Positions 25,401 to 34,112 of a DNA stretch of 64,000 nt are shown one piece after another (position 1 is the stretch's first letter; every line of letters starts with the position of its first letter). The position numbers and the translations under genes are program-made. Location of the stretch: assembly GCA_965215145.1 (NCBI GenBank), contig OZ244038.1, positions 2,542,001 to 2,606,000 of the forward strand, read 5' to 3'. The notes beneath the pieces are model-generated. The model saw only the letters and a list, made by a program, of their open reading frames with translations, made no database searches and had not been told where the DNA came from. The DNA comes from G965215145 sp965215145. GTDB taxonomy: Bacteria > Bacteroidota > Rhodothermia > Rhodothermales > JANQRZ01.

Positions 25401-25572
25401 TGCTCTGTTGCAAACCTTTCCTCTTGTCATCCCGAGCGGCGTCCCGCAGGGACGGAGTCGAGGGACCTCTCCGGGGAACGCCTCCACAGCCCGTTGTGGT
25501 TCTGCCCGAAGAGGTCTCTCCGCTCGCTCACGCTCGGTCGAGATGACACGGTTTGAGCTTTGCAACAGAGCA
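25401..25572. mobile_element. 172-bp MITE with 14-bp perfect TIRs and 9-bp target duplication
   Basis: Ends TGCTCTGTTGCAAA (25401-25414) and its exact complement (25559-25572). The 9 bp CTCCGCGGT occur directly outside both ends (25392-25400 and 25573-25581). No coding sequence. The interior is a long imperfect inverted repeat beginning TGTCATCCCGAGCG and ending CGGTCGAGATGACA, with GGACCTCTCC / AGAGGTCTCTCC inner arms. The ends resemble the CTGTTGCAAA termini of IS6-family elements, but that family makes 8-bp duplications, so the parent element is open. It sits just beyond the uma2 stop codon. Confidence 0.9.
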
Positions 25573-25588
25573 CTCCGCGGTCAGCCGT

Positions 25589-26152
25589 CTACGCCTCCTC
25601 GAACACGTCGCTCACCGCGAGCTCGAAACCGTCGAGCACGCCCTCCCCCCGGAGCATCTCGCCGAACTCCAGGACCTCGGCCTCGGTGGCCCGCCGGTAG
25701 ACGAGGACGCGCCGCCGCGCCGGCTCCACCAGCCACACCCGCTCGACGCCGGCCCCGAAATACTCCTCCAGCTTCTGCTGCACCTCCCCCCACGGGTTCC
25801 CCGGCGACATCACCTCGACCACCAGCTCCGGCGCCACGTCGAGGAAGCTCGGGGACTGGACCTCGGCCAGCCGCCCGGTCGAGATGAACGCCACGTCGGC
25901 GCCGCGGACGGTGTCGGGGTCGCGCCCGGTGTAGATGCCGACCTCGCCCGTCAGCACCCGCCCGAGCTTCCGGTCTCGGACGAAGCGGCTGAGGTGATAG
26001 GATAAGGTGGCTTCGATGTCGCCGTGTCTCCAGTTGGTAGGGCTCATGGGGATGATGCGGCCCTCGACGAGTTCGCACAGGTCATGGTCCGGCATCTGCG
26101 CCAGCTCCTCGCCGGTGATGAGACGGTCGGGCGCGAGGACGGTCGGGGGCAT
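25589..26152 (-). CDS. Uma2 family endonuclease-fold protein
   Basis: 187-aa (194 if the GTG at 26173 is used) member of the Uma2/DUF820 PD-(D/E)xK superfamily. Motifs: LITGEELAQMPDHDLCELVEGRI, GEVGIYTGRDPDTVRGADVAFIS with the catalytic Asp region, PELVVEVMSPGNPW (Glu-x-x-S variant typical of this family) and KLEEYFGAGVERVWLVEPARRRV. The family is highly expanded in cyanobacteria and some Bacteroidota; the cellular role is unproven, with transposon- or defence-linked nuclease suggested. No partner gene is adjacent. A MITE has landed 8 nt past its stop codon. Confidence 0.85.
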   Translation of the reverse strand: MPPTVLAPDRLITGEELAQMPDHDLCELVEGRIIPMSPTNWRHGDIEATLSYHLSRFVRDRKLGRVLTGEVGIYTGRDPDTVRGADVAFISTGRLAEVQSPSFLDVAPELVVEVMSPGNPWGEVQQKLEEYFGAGVERVWLVEPARRRVLVYRRATEAEVLEFGEMLRGEGVLDGFELAVSDVFEEA

Positions 26153-26215
26153 CGGTGTCGGAGGCGGTTCCACGAGGGGTACGGGCCTCCCGGTTTTTCG
26201 GGTCCCGCTCTGCGC

Positions 26216-26281
26216 TGGAGGATAGAGGATCGACGATAGAGGGTCGAGCGCCTATCCTCAATCCTCTACCCTCCATCCTCC
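26216..26281. repeat. Inverted degenerate heptamer arrays (TAGAGGA type)
   Basis: Left arm tggagga, tagagga, tcgacga, tagaggg, tcgagcg. The right arm is the complement type: tcctcaa, tcctcta, ccctcca, tcctccg. The right arm codes for the last residues and the TAG stop of the glycosidase gene ending at 26266. Confidence 0.75.
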
Positions 26282-29067
26282 GCCGAGGCGAGCACAACCG
26301 GAGCCTCAGCGGGACGGACGACGTGCCGAAGGACCCGGTGCAGCAGGTCTGCCCGGCTGCACAGCGTCGGCGCGACGACGACGATGCGGGCGTCGGTCTC
26401 GGCGTTGTGCAGCAGCGCGGCGCAGGGGTAGCGCTCCGGGCGCGGGCCGGTCACCGTCGGATCCACGCGCTCGGTGAAGGCGAGGGGGTGGAACACCCAC
26501 GGCCGCCGCGCGGCGAAGTCGGTGTAGACGACCTCGACGGGCTGCTCCTCGTCCACCGCGAACCCCTCGACGTCGAAGACGCCCCGGCACGCGGTCTCGA
26601 AGCCGAACAGCCCGACGCGGTGCTCCCACGCCTGGAAGAGCGGCCCCTCGCCCCAGTAGACCGTCCCGTCATGCTGCGGGCGCTCGACCGTGGCCTCGGC
26701 GCGGGGGTCGTAGTCGACCCACCGCCCGGCGTCCCACACCTTCCACCAGAACGCCCCGCCCTTCTCGCCGAGCTGCCCCGGCGTGTCCTCCTCGATGGGC
26801 GCGAACCGGGGGCCGAGCAGCAGCACCGACCCGCCCTCGTTCAGGAAGCCCTCGATCATCGGCGGGACCGGGTCCCCGCCCTTCGTGCGGTACGGCAGCT
26901 CGTTGCCGGCGACGATGAGGAGCCGGTCTTTCGTCAGCCCGTCGAGGTCGCGCGCGGCGACGTGGCGCATCTCCCCGAAGTAGCTGACGGCGTTGGCGAT
27001 GAAGCCCTGAAGCACATCGGCGAACAGGCGGGGCTCGTCCATCAGCGCAGGCTCGGCGCCCTCCAGCGGCGCGGGCAGCGCGCTCGGCCGGGCCAGCACG
27101 CCGACGGTCGTCCGGCTCGGGGAGAAGTGGACCTCGACGGCCTGCGCCTCGCCCGGTTCGAGCGGGAGGCGGAGGAATTCGCTGGCGCCCTCCTCGTAGC
27201 GCTCGGGCCGGATCTCGCGGCCGTCGAGCGTCACGGCGGCGACGGACTCGCGCGGCGGGATCCGCAGGTCGAGCTCCTCGGTCCGGGTGCCGGCCGTGGT
27301 GATGCGGTAGGCGTCGGGGCTCTGCTCGAAGGCGATGCGCCCCTCGTAGAGCGCGGCGTCGGCGCTCCACGCCTCCCAGCCACGGGGGACCTGCGGGGCT
27401 AGCCGCAGCCGCCGCTCCCCCGCCCCGACGTGTTTCAAACCGACCATCCCGTAGAGCAGCGCGTCGAGCGTGGCGCCGGCACCGGTGATGAAGGCGTGCC
27501 CGGCCACATCGTCCTGCGAGCCGTCCGGGTTGAGGTACTCCTCGCAGAGCCCCGGCAGCGTCGGCCGCTCCAGCGTCTCGACGATCTTGCCGACGACGTG
27601 GAGGCCCCCCTCGGCGTCGTAGTTGAGGAACCGCGCCTTCGCCTCGTGGGCCATCCACCACGGCCAGACCTTGACGTTGTGGTCGTTCCCCTCGGCGACG
27701 TACTTCATCGGGAGGTCGCAGGTGACGGACCCGGCCGGGCGCCAGCACCGCTCGCGCAGCGTCTCCAGCACCCGGAACCGCTCGTTCCGGCTCGCCACCC
27801 CCTCCGTCACCGCGATGGCGTTGTCGGCCAGCATCACCGCCGTGTCCGGGACGCCCCACTGCACGGCGTTGTTGAAGTAGCCCGCCTCGTTCCAGAAGGC
27901 GTCGTGGAGCGCCTGCCGGGTGCGGGCGGCGAGGCCGCGGTAGCGCTCGGCGGCGGCCTCGTCCCCGAGCGCGGCCTTGGCATGGCGGAGGCGGCGGAGG
28001 GCGGCGTAGTAGAGGACGTTCGAGTAGAGCGTGCGCTGCCCCTCGGGGAGGCGGAGGTAGCGGGAGTGGTCCATCCACTCGGTCGAGTCCACCACCAGCC
28101 CGCCCCGGTCCCGGTCCGCCCACGCCTGGACCCACGGCTCGAAGGCGTCCGTGTAGCGGCGCAGCTCGTCGGCGTCGCCGGCGTGCTGGTAGAGGCGCCA
28201 GACGAGCTTCATCAGCCAGCCGAGCCCCTCGGCGCTGCCGCCCTGGCTCGCGTCGTCCGAGACCTTGTAGTGCCACGGGGGGACGGCCGCGTGGCGGCGG
28301 ACCTCGTAGTCGAGCGTCTCGCGGACGGCGGGGTAGAGGTCGGCGACGAGGGCGCCGGGGCCGAACCCGCTCCCGAAGTCGCGGCTCCAGACGTCGCGCC
28401 AGCGGAAGATGTCGCAGACCATCATGCCGGAGCCGCCAGGCTCCCAGGCCCAGCCGAGCTGCATGTGGTGCTTCATCGCGTCCACGGCGAGGTCGAGCCG
28501 GGGGTCGGGCGTGCGGAGGCGGAGGCCGCGCCCGCGGTAGAGCGCCTCCCACTCCGCGACCCACTCGGCCGCCGGCCGCGCCCGCAGCCGCTCGACGGCC
28601 TCGCCCGCTCCAGCGAGGAACGAGACCGACCCACCCGGCGACACCGTGACGGTGATCCGCCCGGCGCCGTCGGCCGCCGTGGCCTCCCCGCTGCCGCTGC
28701 TGCGGATGATGCCGGCCGGGGTAATGAGCACGTCCCCCTCGCCCCCGATGCCCTCGGCTTCGGCCTCTAGCGTGATCTCAGTCCTCTCCCCCGCCGCGCT
28801 CTCGACGAGGATCAGGTAGCCGTCGGCGTCCGGCGCAGCGGCGTGGGTGACGGCGACGAGGCCAGGGAAGGCGTAGCGTGCGGCGCCAGGTCGAACGAGT
28901 GTGCTGACCGGGAGCTCGCCTGCGGGGCGGCCCCCGACGTGGAGCCGCAGCCGGTCCGCGGCCCCAGCGAAGACGAACGCCACGCCGCCCGCCGTCGCGC
29001 GGGCGATGGTGCGCCCGTTGCCAACGACGGCCTCGACGTTCTGCTGGGGGAAGGAGTAGCCAGTCAT
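26266..29067 (-). CDS. Six-hairpin glycosidase-like protein
   Basis: 933-aa cytosolic-looking protein (no signal peptide). Residues about 190-560 form an (alpha/alpha)6 barrel of the amylo-alpha-1,6-glucosidase / GH63 / GH15-like superfamily: DIFRWRDVWSRDFGSGFGP, DDASQGGSAEGLGWLMKL, DSTEWMDHSRYLR, then DLPMKYVAEGNDHNVKVWPWWMAHEAK and LCEEYLNPDGSQDD, where the paired acidic residues are probably catalytic. Beta-rich domains flank it, and the C-terminal 250 residues contain a glutamine-amidotransferase-like/beta-galactosidase-trimerisation-like segment (FLNEGGSVLLLGPRFAP). The exact GH family cannot be fixed by eye. The last residues and the stop are provided by a heptamer repeat. Confidence 0.78.
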   Translation of the reverse strand: MTGYSFPQQNVEAVVGNGRTIARATAGGVAFVFAGAADRLRLHVGGRPAGELPVSTLVRPGAARYAFPGLVAVTHAAAPDADGYLILVESAAGERTEITLEAEAEGIGGEGDVLITPAGIIRSSGSGEATAADGAGRITVTVSPGGSVSFLAGAGEAVERLRARPAAEWVAEWEALYRGRGLRLRTPDPRLDLAVDAMKHHMQLGWAWEPGGSGMMVCDIFRWRDVWSRDFGSGFGPGALVADLYPAVRETLDYEVRRHAAVPPWHYKVSDDASQGGSAEGLGWLMKLVWRLYQHAGDADELRRYTDAFEPWVQAWADRDRGGLVVDSTEWMDHSRYLRLPEGQRTLYSNVLYYAALRRLRHAKAALGDEAAAERYRGLAARTRQALHDAFWNEAGYFNNAVQWGVPDTAVMLADNAIAVTEGVASRNERFRVLETLRERCWRPAGSVTCDLPMKYVAEGNDHNVKVWPWWMAHEAKARFLNYDAEGGLHVVGKIVETLERPTLPGLCEEYLNPDGSQDDVAGHAFITGAGATLDALLYGMVGLKHVGAGERRLRLAPQVPRGWEAWSADAALYEGRIAFEQSPDAYRITTAGTRTEELDLRIPPRESVAAVTLDGREIRPERYEEGASEFLRLPLEPGEAQAVEVHFSPSRTTVGVLARPSALPAPLEGAEPALMDEPRLFADVLQGFIANAVSYFGEMRHVAARDLDGLTKDRLLIVAGNELPYRTKGGDPVPPMIEGFLNEGGSVLLLGPRFAPIEEDTPGQLGEKGGAFWWKVWDAGRWVDYDPRAEATVERPQHDGTVYWGEGPLFQAWEHRVGLFGFETACRGVFDVEGFAVDEEQPVEVVYTDFAARRPWVFHPLAFTERVDPTVTGPRPERYPCAALLHNAETDARIVVVAPTLCSRADLLHRVLRHVVRPAEAPVVLASAEDGG

Positions 29068-29181
29068 AGTGTGCTGAGGCGGAGGCGAACGCAGAAGGTA
29101 AACGCTTACATTCTCCAGGTGAGAGAAGGGGCAGCGACCAAGCGGCCACCGCCCCTCATTACAGCTCCTGTCCGTCCTAGG

Positions 29182-29793
29182 TCAGGACGTGTACTGCCTG
29201 TAGCGCCGCGCCACCTCGTCCCAGTTGACCACGTTCCACCACGCCGCGACGTAGTCGGGCCGGCGGTTCTGGTAGTTGAGGTAGTACGCGTGCTCCCACA
29301 CGTCGACGCCGAGCAGCGGCTTGGCGCCGTGCATCACGGGGTTGTCCTGGTTGGCGTGGCCGTGGACCTGGAGCCCGCCGTCGGAGCCGACCTCCAACCA
29401 CGCCCAGCCGCTGCCGAACTGGCCGGTGGCCGCCTTCGAGAACGCCTCCTTGAAGGCGTCGAACGAGCCCCACTTCTCGTTGATGGCGTCGGCAAGGTCG
29501 CCGGAGGGCTGGCCGCCGCCGCTGGGGCTCATCGTCGTCCAGAAGATGCCGTGGTTGAGGTAGCCGCCGCCGTTGTTGCGGACGGCCGTGCGCTTCGCCT
29601 CGGGCAGCCGGTCGAGGTGGGCGAGCGTCTCCTCGATGGGCTTATCGGCCCACTCGGTGCCTTCGAGGGCGGCGTTGAGCTTGGTGGTGTAGCCGTTGTG
29701 GTGCTTGCCGTGGTGGATCCGCATCGTCTGCTCGTCGATGTGGGGCTCCAGGGCGTCGTAGTCGTAGGGGAGGTCCGGAAGGGTGAAGGCCAT
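29182..29793 (-). CDS. sod: Superoxide dismutase (Fe/Mn)
   Basis: 203-aa Fe/Mn superoxide dismutase. Metal ligands are visible: His in MRIHHGKHHNGY (near 27), His in GGYLNHGIFW (near 80), Asp and His in DVWEHAYYLNYQNRRPDY (DxWEHAYY signature). Gln-containing HANQDNP and FGSGWAWLEV are typical. No signal peptide, so cytosolic. The metal (Fe or Mn) is not decided. The ATG at 29791-29793 precedes the conserved AFTLPDLPYDYDALEPHI. It stands alone; the gap upstream is repeat-derived. Confidence 0.95.
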   Translation of the reverse strand: MAFTLPDLPYDYDALEPHIDEQTMRIHHGKHHNGYTTKLNAALEGTEWADKPIEETLAHLDRLPEAKRTAVRNNGGGYLNHGIFWTTMSPSGGGQPSGDLADAINEKWGSFDAFKEAFSKAATGQFGSGWAWLEVGSDGGLQVHGHANQDNPVMHGAKPLLGVDVWEHAYYLNYQNRRPDYVAAWWNVVNWDEVARRYRQYTS

Positions 29794-29869
29794 GACGGGA
29801 GGGGGTTTGGGTGATGAGAAGGGACGGGCTAAACGCGAAGCGACGGGTCGCGTTTCGAGACGCCCACCT

Positions 29870-30016
29870 CCCCTCCCATCGCTGAGCCTGTGCTGAGCGC
29901 AGTCGAAGTGCTCAAGGGAGGAGAGGCTGTCCCCCTTCTGAAGCTGCAAGTCCCGCTTGCCGGGGGGGACCGTTTCGCGCAGCCAGAGCCGAAGGCGATG
30001 CAAGTGGGATGGGGGT
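29870..30016. repeat. Diverged copy of the GCGGACCCCCCG-type element
   Basis: It contains CATCGCTGAG...CTGAGCGCAGTCG, the left half of the hairpin GGCTGTCCCCCTTCTGAAG, and a GGGGGGGACCG end. The right arm is interrupted by unrelated sequence (CTGCAAGTCCCGCTTGCC). It is a decayed or rearranged version of the elements at 8212 and 20415, in the gap between sod and the 186-aa gene. Confidence 0.5.
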
Positions 30017-30577
30017 TCACCCCCGGTCCAGCGCGGCCAGCATCCGGCGGCGGTCGGGCTCCGTCAGCTTGCCCTCGCGGACGAGCGCGGCCAGCGCCTC
30101 GGCCACGGCCGCGCCGTCGGTCTCCGCCTCCCCTCTCTCTGCTCGTGGGTCCTCGCGGCGGGCGCTCGCCAGCATGGCCTCGTGGAGGAACCGGGCGACG
30201 TACTCCGCGGCCTCGCCGCGCGCGGAGAAGTCGAGCTCGTGGGTGACGGTGGCGCGGGCCTCGTTCACGTCGAGGACCACCTTCCGCCCGCCGAGGAGCT
30301 GCCGCTTCGCGTCGACCCGCACGACGTCGGCGTAGCGGACGGTCTGGGGCGGCTCGAAGTCGTTGTTCTGGAAGACCAGCCGGTCGGCGAGGAACAGCGC
30401 GCCGTCCTTGGCCGAGCCGAGGCGGGTGGCGTCGTAGAGCGCGAGCACCTCGTCCGGGTGGACGCCCACGCCGTAGTCCCGGAGCGCCGCGCGGACCTTG
30501 TCGGCGGGGAGGTTCGGCGCGCGGTAGAGCCCGAGCTTGGGGGCGTCGGGGAGGTAGTCCCGGATCAGGTCAGTCAC
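30017..30577 (-). CDS. Hypothetical protein downstream of nuoN
   Basis: 186-aa soluble protein starting at GTG 30575-30577, 4 nt after the nuoN stop, so probably the last gene of the nuo cluster. Residues about 40-130 resemble a PH-like/bPH domain (LYDATRLGSAKDGALFLADRLVFQN, VRYADVVRVDAKRQLLGGRKVVLDV), followed by an acidic linker and a C-terminal helical pair EALAALVREGKLTEPDRRRMLAAL. No catalytic motif. Assembly or unrelated roles cannot be distinguished. Confidence 0.65.
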   Translation of the reverse strand: MTDLIRDYLPDAPKLGLYRAPNLPADKVRAALRDYGVGVHPDEVLALYDATRLGSAKDGALFLADRLVFQNNDFEPPQTVRYADVVRVDAKRQLLGGRKVVLDVNEARATVTHELDFSARGEAAEYVARFLHEAMLASARREDPRAERGEAETDGAAVAEALAALVREGKLTEPDRRRMLAALDRG

Positions 30578-30581
30578 GGGC

Positions 30582-32069
30582 TCAGCGGCCGAGCGCGAGC
30601 GTGGCGGCGTCGGCGAAGAAGCCCTCGGCCACCTCCAGCACGCCGCCGGGGAGGACGCCGAAGAACAGCAGCCCCACCGCGCAGGCGACGAGCACGACGG
30701 CCGTGGCGGTCGAGACGGGGAAGGCGGACTCGCGGACGCGCGCGGGGCTGTCGGCCTCGTCGCGCATCCAGAAGGCCACGAGCACGCGGAGGTAGTAGTA
30801 CGTCGAGACGATGCTCGCGACCACGCCCACGACGGCGAGCCACGTGAAGTCCGCCTCGATGGCGGCGGCGAACACCATGTACTTCCCGATGAACCCGGCC
30901 AGCGGCGGGAAGCCGGTCAGCGCGAACATGAACACCCCCATCGTCACCCCGAGGAGCGGGCGGCGGAAGCCGACGCCCGCCAGCGAATCGAGCGTCTGCT
31001 CGGCGCCCTGCTCGTCGTCCCACTCCAGGGCCGCCATCACGCCGAAGGCGCCGAGGTTCATGAGCGTGTAGGCCAGGAGGTAGAACAGCGCGCCGGAGTA
31101 GCCCGCCGCCGTGCCCGCCGCGATCCCCGTCAGGACGTAGCCCGCGTGGGCCACCGACGAATAGGCCAGCATCCGCTTCACGTTCGTCTGGCTCAGCGCG
31201 ATCACGTTGCCCACCACCATCGTGACGGCGGCGACCGCCGCGAGGGCCACCTGCCACTTCGCCGCGAGCACCACCGGCCCGCCGAGCGCGGCGAGCACGA
31301 GGATCAGCGCGGCGAACGCGCTCGCCTTCGAGGTCGTCGACATGAACCCCGTGATCGTGGTCGGCGCGCCCTGGTACACGTCGGGCGTCCACATGTGGAA
31401 CGGGACGGCCGAGACCTTGAACAGGAACCCGATCAGCAGCAGCCCGAGGCCGACGTAGAGCAGCCACTCCCGGTCGGCGATGGTGACGAGCGCCTCGGGC
31501 ATGAGGCCGAGCATCACGGTCCCGGTGGCGCCGTAGAGCAGCGCGATGCCGTAGAGGAAAAAGCCCGTCGAGAAGGCGCCGAGGAGGAAGTACTTCAGCG
31601 CGCTCTCGTTGGCCGTCGGCTCCTCGCGGACGAGGCCCGTCAGCACGTACAGGCACACGCTCATCGTCTCTAGCCCGACGAAGATGGAGACGAGGCTGCC
31701 GGAGTTGGCGAGCACCATCATCCCGACGGTGGCAAACAGGATCAGCGCGTGGACCTCCCCGTAGTTCTTCCCGACCCGCTGGAGGTACGGCGCCGAGAGC
31801 GCGACGCTGCCGAGCGCGCCGACGAGGATGACGGCGTTGACGTAGGCCGCGAACCCGCCGGTGATGAGGTGCCCGTAGAAGGCGCTCCCCTCCTCCCCCA
31901 TCTGGAACAGCGAGAGGACGAGCGCCGCGAGCACGCCGCCGCCCGCGATCCACGGGATCTCCGGGGCGTCGTTACGGAAGGCGTCGTAGAGCACGACGAA
32001 GATCCCGACGACCCCGACGATGGTGATGGGGAGCGTGGCGCCGAGGTCGGCCCAGAGCTGATCGTACAT
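30582..32069 (-). CDS. nuoN: NADH-quinone oxidoreductase subunit N
   Basis: 495-aa antiporter-like membrane subunit of complex I with about 14 TM helices. Family marks: GLETMSVCLYVLTG (conserved Glu-Lys channel region), ESALKYFLLGAFSTGFFLYG, FKVSAVPFHMWTPDVYQGAP (the FKxSxxPFHxWxPDVYxG signature), RMLAYSSVAHAGY, and GFPPLAGFIGKY. It pumps protons (or possibly Na+) as NADH is oxidised. It is separated from nuoM by the NhaD-like and pterin dehydratase genes, all on the same strand. Confidence 0.95.
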   Translation of the reverse strand: MYDQLWADLGATLPITIVGVVGIFVVLYDAFRNDAPEIPWIAGGGVLAALVLSLFQMGEEGSAFYGHLITGGFAAYVNAVILVGALGSVALSAPYLQRVGKNYGEVHALILFATVGMMVLANSGSLVSIFVGLETMSVCLYVLTGLVREEPTANESALKYFLLGAFSTGFFLYGIALLYGATGTVMLGLMPEALVTIADREWLLYVGLGLLLIGFLFKVSAVPFHMWTPDVYQGAPTTITGFMSTTSKASAFAALILVLAALGGPVVLAAKWQVALAAVAAVTMVVGNVIALSQTNVKRMLAYSSVAHAGYVLTGIAAGTAAGYSGALFYLLAYTLMNLGAFGVMAALEWDDEQGAEQTLDSLAGVGFRRPLLGVTMGVFMFALTGFPPLAGFIGKYMVFAAAIEADFTWLAVVGVVASIVSTYYYLRVLVAFWMRDEADSPARVRESAFPVSTATAVVLVACAVGLLFFGVLPGGVLEVAEGFFADAATLALGR

Positions 32070-32087
32070 CGGGGAGGCGGGTGGGAG

Positions 32088-32378
32088 CTAGGGGAGCTGC
32101 TCGATAGCGCGGGCGAGGTCCACGTCCTTCTCGGTGACGCGGTTGCCGGCGTCGTGCGTCGTGAGCGCGAGGTCCACGCGGTCGTAGACGTTGCGGATCT
32201 CGGGGTGGTGGTCGCGCGCCTCGGCCTCGAAGGCGACGCGGACGAGGAAAGCTACCGCGGCGCGGAAGTCGGCGAGGGTGAACGTCTTGCGCAGCACGTC
32301 GCCGGAATGCTCCCACCCCGACAGCCCCGCGAGGGCCTGCTCGACCTGCTCGTCGGTGAGGGGGGTACGGTCACTCAT
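32088..32378 (-). CDS. phhB: 4a-hydroxytetrahydrobiopterin dehydratase
   Basis: 96-aa pterin-4a-carbinolamine dehydratase. The catalytic motif is RDHHPEIRNVYDRVDLALTTHDAG ([E/D]HHPE..N.Y..V...L.THD), with LTDEQVEQALAGLSGW at the start. It normally recycles tetrahydrobiopterin for aromatic hydroxylases, though stand-alone copies may protect other pterins such as molybdopterin. It lies 18 nt upstream of nuoN and is unrelated to complex I function as far as known. Confidence 0.93.
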   Translation of the reverse strand: MSDRTPLTDEQVEQALAGLSGWEHSGDVLRKTFTLADFRAAVAFLVRVAFEAEARDHHPEIRNVYDRVDLALTTHDAGNRVTEKDVDLARAIEQLP

Positions 32379-32381
32379 GCC

Positions 32382-32501
32382 CTTTCTGGCCTGTCATCCT
32401 GAACGCAGTGAAGGATCTCTCGCGTTCTGCCGGGAAGGACGCCTGCCTCCGCAGAGATCCTTCAGTCGCTGACGCTCCCTCAGGAGGACGGTCTTTGAAA
32501 G
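32382..32501. repeat. 120-bp imperfect inverted repeat (TGTCATCCTGA type)
   Basis: Left arm CTTTCTGGCCTGTCATCCTG...GTGAAGGATCTCT; right arm GCAGAGATCCTTCAGTCGCTGACG...CAGGAGGAC...GAAAG. It fills the gap between the pterin dehydratase and the NhaD-like gene. The layout resembles the interior of the MITE at 25401 (TGTCATCCCGAGCG...AGATGACA) but lacks its TGCTCTGTTGCAAA ends. Confidence 0.65.
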
Positions 32502-32513
32502 AGAGCGCCGTCC

Positions 32514-34112
32514 TCACAGCAGGTAGCCGCTGAAGAAGACGAGCCAGACCACGGCGTAGACCGGGATCAGGATGGGGACGGAGTATTTCGCGACGTAGCC
32601 GCCGAAGCTCGGGGTATCGGCGCCGCGGGCCTCGCAGATCGCCTTGACCATGAAGTTCGGCGCGTTGCCGATGTAGGTGAGCGCGCCGAAGAAGACCGCC
32701 GCCACCGAGATCGCCGCGAGGTAGAGCGTCGTCTCCGGGCCAGCCGCCGAGGACCCCTCGGCGAAGGCGATAACGGCGTCCGAGTCGCTCACGTCGAGGC
32801 CGAACTTGCCCATCGAGGCGGCGAGGAAGTTGAGGTAGGTCGGGGCGTTGTCGAGGATGCCGGAGAGGATGCCCGTGGCCCAGTAGAACGAGGTCTGCGT
32901 CAGCGCGTCGGCGTTCTCGCGGGCGAACGACGAGATCAGGTTCAGCGCCGGCTGCATGGTCGCGAAGATGCCGAGGAAGAGCCAGCCGACCTCGCGGATG
33001 GGCTCGAACGTGAACTCGTTCTGCTTCATCGCCTCCTGGCTGCTGAACTTGAAGGCGAGCCCGGCCACCGCGAACATGATCACCTCGCGGATGCCGAAGG
33101 GGATGTGGGCGATTTCGTAGAGGTCCGGCACCCAGCTCAGCACGCCGGGGTCGAGGAAGACGCTGGCGATGATGAGGGCGACGAAGACGAAGTTCCGCTT
33201 CCCGACGATGGAGACCGTCGAGCGGTTCGGGTCCACCTCGGCGGTGCTGACGGCGGTATTCCGACGGTCGATGACGTAGAAGATGCCGAGCAGGATGATG
33301 ACCGTCGGCAGCCAGATCTGGAAGACGTGGATCGCCGTCCAGAAGAACGGCACGCCGCGGAGGAAGCCGAGGAACAGCGGGGGGTCGCCGATGGGCGTCA
33401 GCCCGCCGCCGACGTTGGCGACGAGGAAGATGAAGAAGACGATGTGGTAGGGCCGCAGCCGCCCCTGGTTGAGCCGGAGGAACGGGCGGATGAACAGGAT
33501 CGCCGCGCCCGTCGTGGCGATCAGGTTGGCGACGACGGAGCCGACGAGCAGCAGCGCCACGTTCGCCAGCGGCCGGCCCTTTGCATTCACGTTAACGAAG
33601 ATCCCCGACGACGCGATGAACAGCGATCCGACCAGCGCGATGAAGGCGACGTACTCCTCCAGCGCGTGCACCATCGGGATCGGCGAGTGGAGCACGAAGA
33701 GGTAGTAGATCGCCACGATGGCGCCGAGGCCGGCGGCGTACTTCGGGTAGTGGTGGTGCCAGTGGTGGAGGTAGAACAGCGGCCCCGTCGCGATCATCAG
33801 GAGGAGGATGGCGAAGGGGATCACGAGCCAGAGCGGCGGGGTGGCGCCGTGGCCGCCGTCGGCGTGCGCCTCGTCGCCGTGGTCGTCCTCGCCGTGGGCG
33901 ATCTCCTCCTGCATCGCCTCCTCCTCGGCGGGCGAGGGGTCGTCGAGGCCGAGCTCCGTCGCGGGGTCGGCCACGGGCTCGTCCTGCATCAGCTCCTCCT
34001 GCACCCCATCGTCCTCGGGGACCCCCTGCCCCACGGCCGGTGCGGTGAACGCAAGCATGCACAGGGCGAGAAAGACCCCCCTCCCGATCCGTGTAGGGGC
34101 GCGATTAGTCAC
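32514..34112 (-). CDS. nhaD: NhaD-like sodium:proton antiporter (ArsB/NhaD ion transporter superfamily)
   Basis: About 532 aa. An N-terminal signal-like segment (GRGVFLALCMLAFTAPAVGQ) is followed by an acidic, His-rich linker (EEEAMQEEIAHGEDDHGDEAH), then about 12 TM helices of the ion transporter superfamily: VGGGLTPIGDPPLFLGFLRG is the NhaD/ArsB hallmark, and NAPTYLNFLA and TYIGNAPNFMVKA are the second-repeat counterparts. It probably exchanges Na+ (or Li+) for H+. It lies between nuoM and phhB in the nuo cluster. The start is uncertain: the GTG at 34110-34112 lies inside a GTAGGGGC palindrome, and an internal ATG at 34058 would cut the signal segment. Confidence 0.85.
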   Translation of the reverse strand: MTNRAPTRIGRGVFLALCMLAFTAPAVGQGVPEDDGVQEELMQDEPVADPATELGLDDPSPAEEEAMQEEIAHGEDDHGDEAHADGGHGATPPLWLVIPFAILLLMIATGPLFYLHHWHHHYPKYAAGLGAIVAIYYLFVLHSPIPMVHALEEYVAFIALVGSLFIASSGIFVNVNAKGRPLANVALLLVGSVVANLIATTGAAILFIRPFLRLNQGRLRPYHIVFFIFLVANVGGGLTPIGDPPLFLGFLRGVPFFWTAIHVFQIWLPTVIILLGIFYVIDRRNTAVSTAEVDPNRSTVSIVGKRNFVFVALIIASVFLDPGVLSWVPDLYEIAHIPFGIREVIMFAVAGLAFKFSSQEAMKQNEFTFEPIREVGWLFLGIFATMQPALNLISSFARENADALTQTSFYWATGILSGILDNAPTYLNFLAASMGKFGLDVSDSDAVIAFAEGSSAAGPETTLYLAAISVAAVFFGALTYIGNAPNFMVKAICEARGADTPSFGGYVAKYSVPILIPVYAVVWLVFFSGYLL

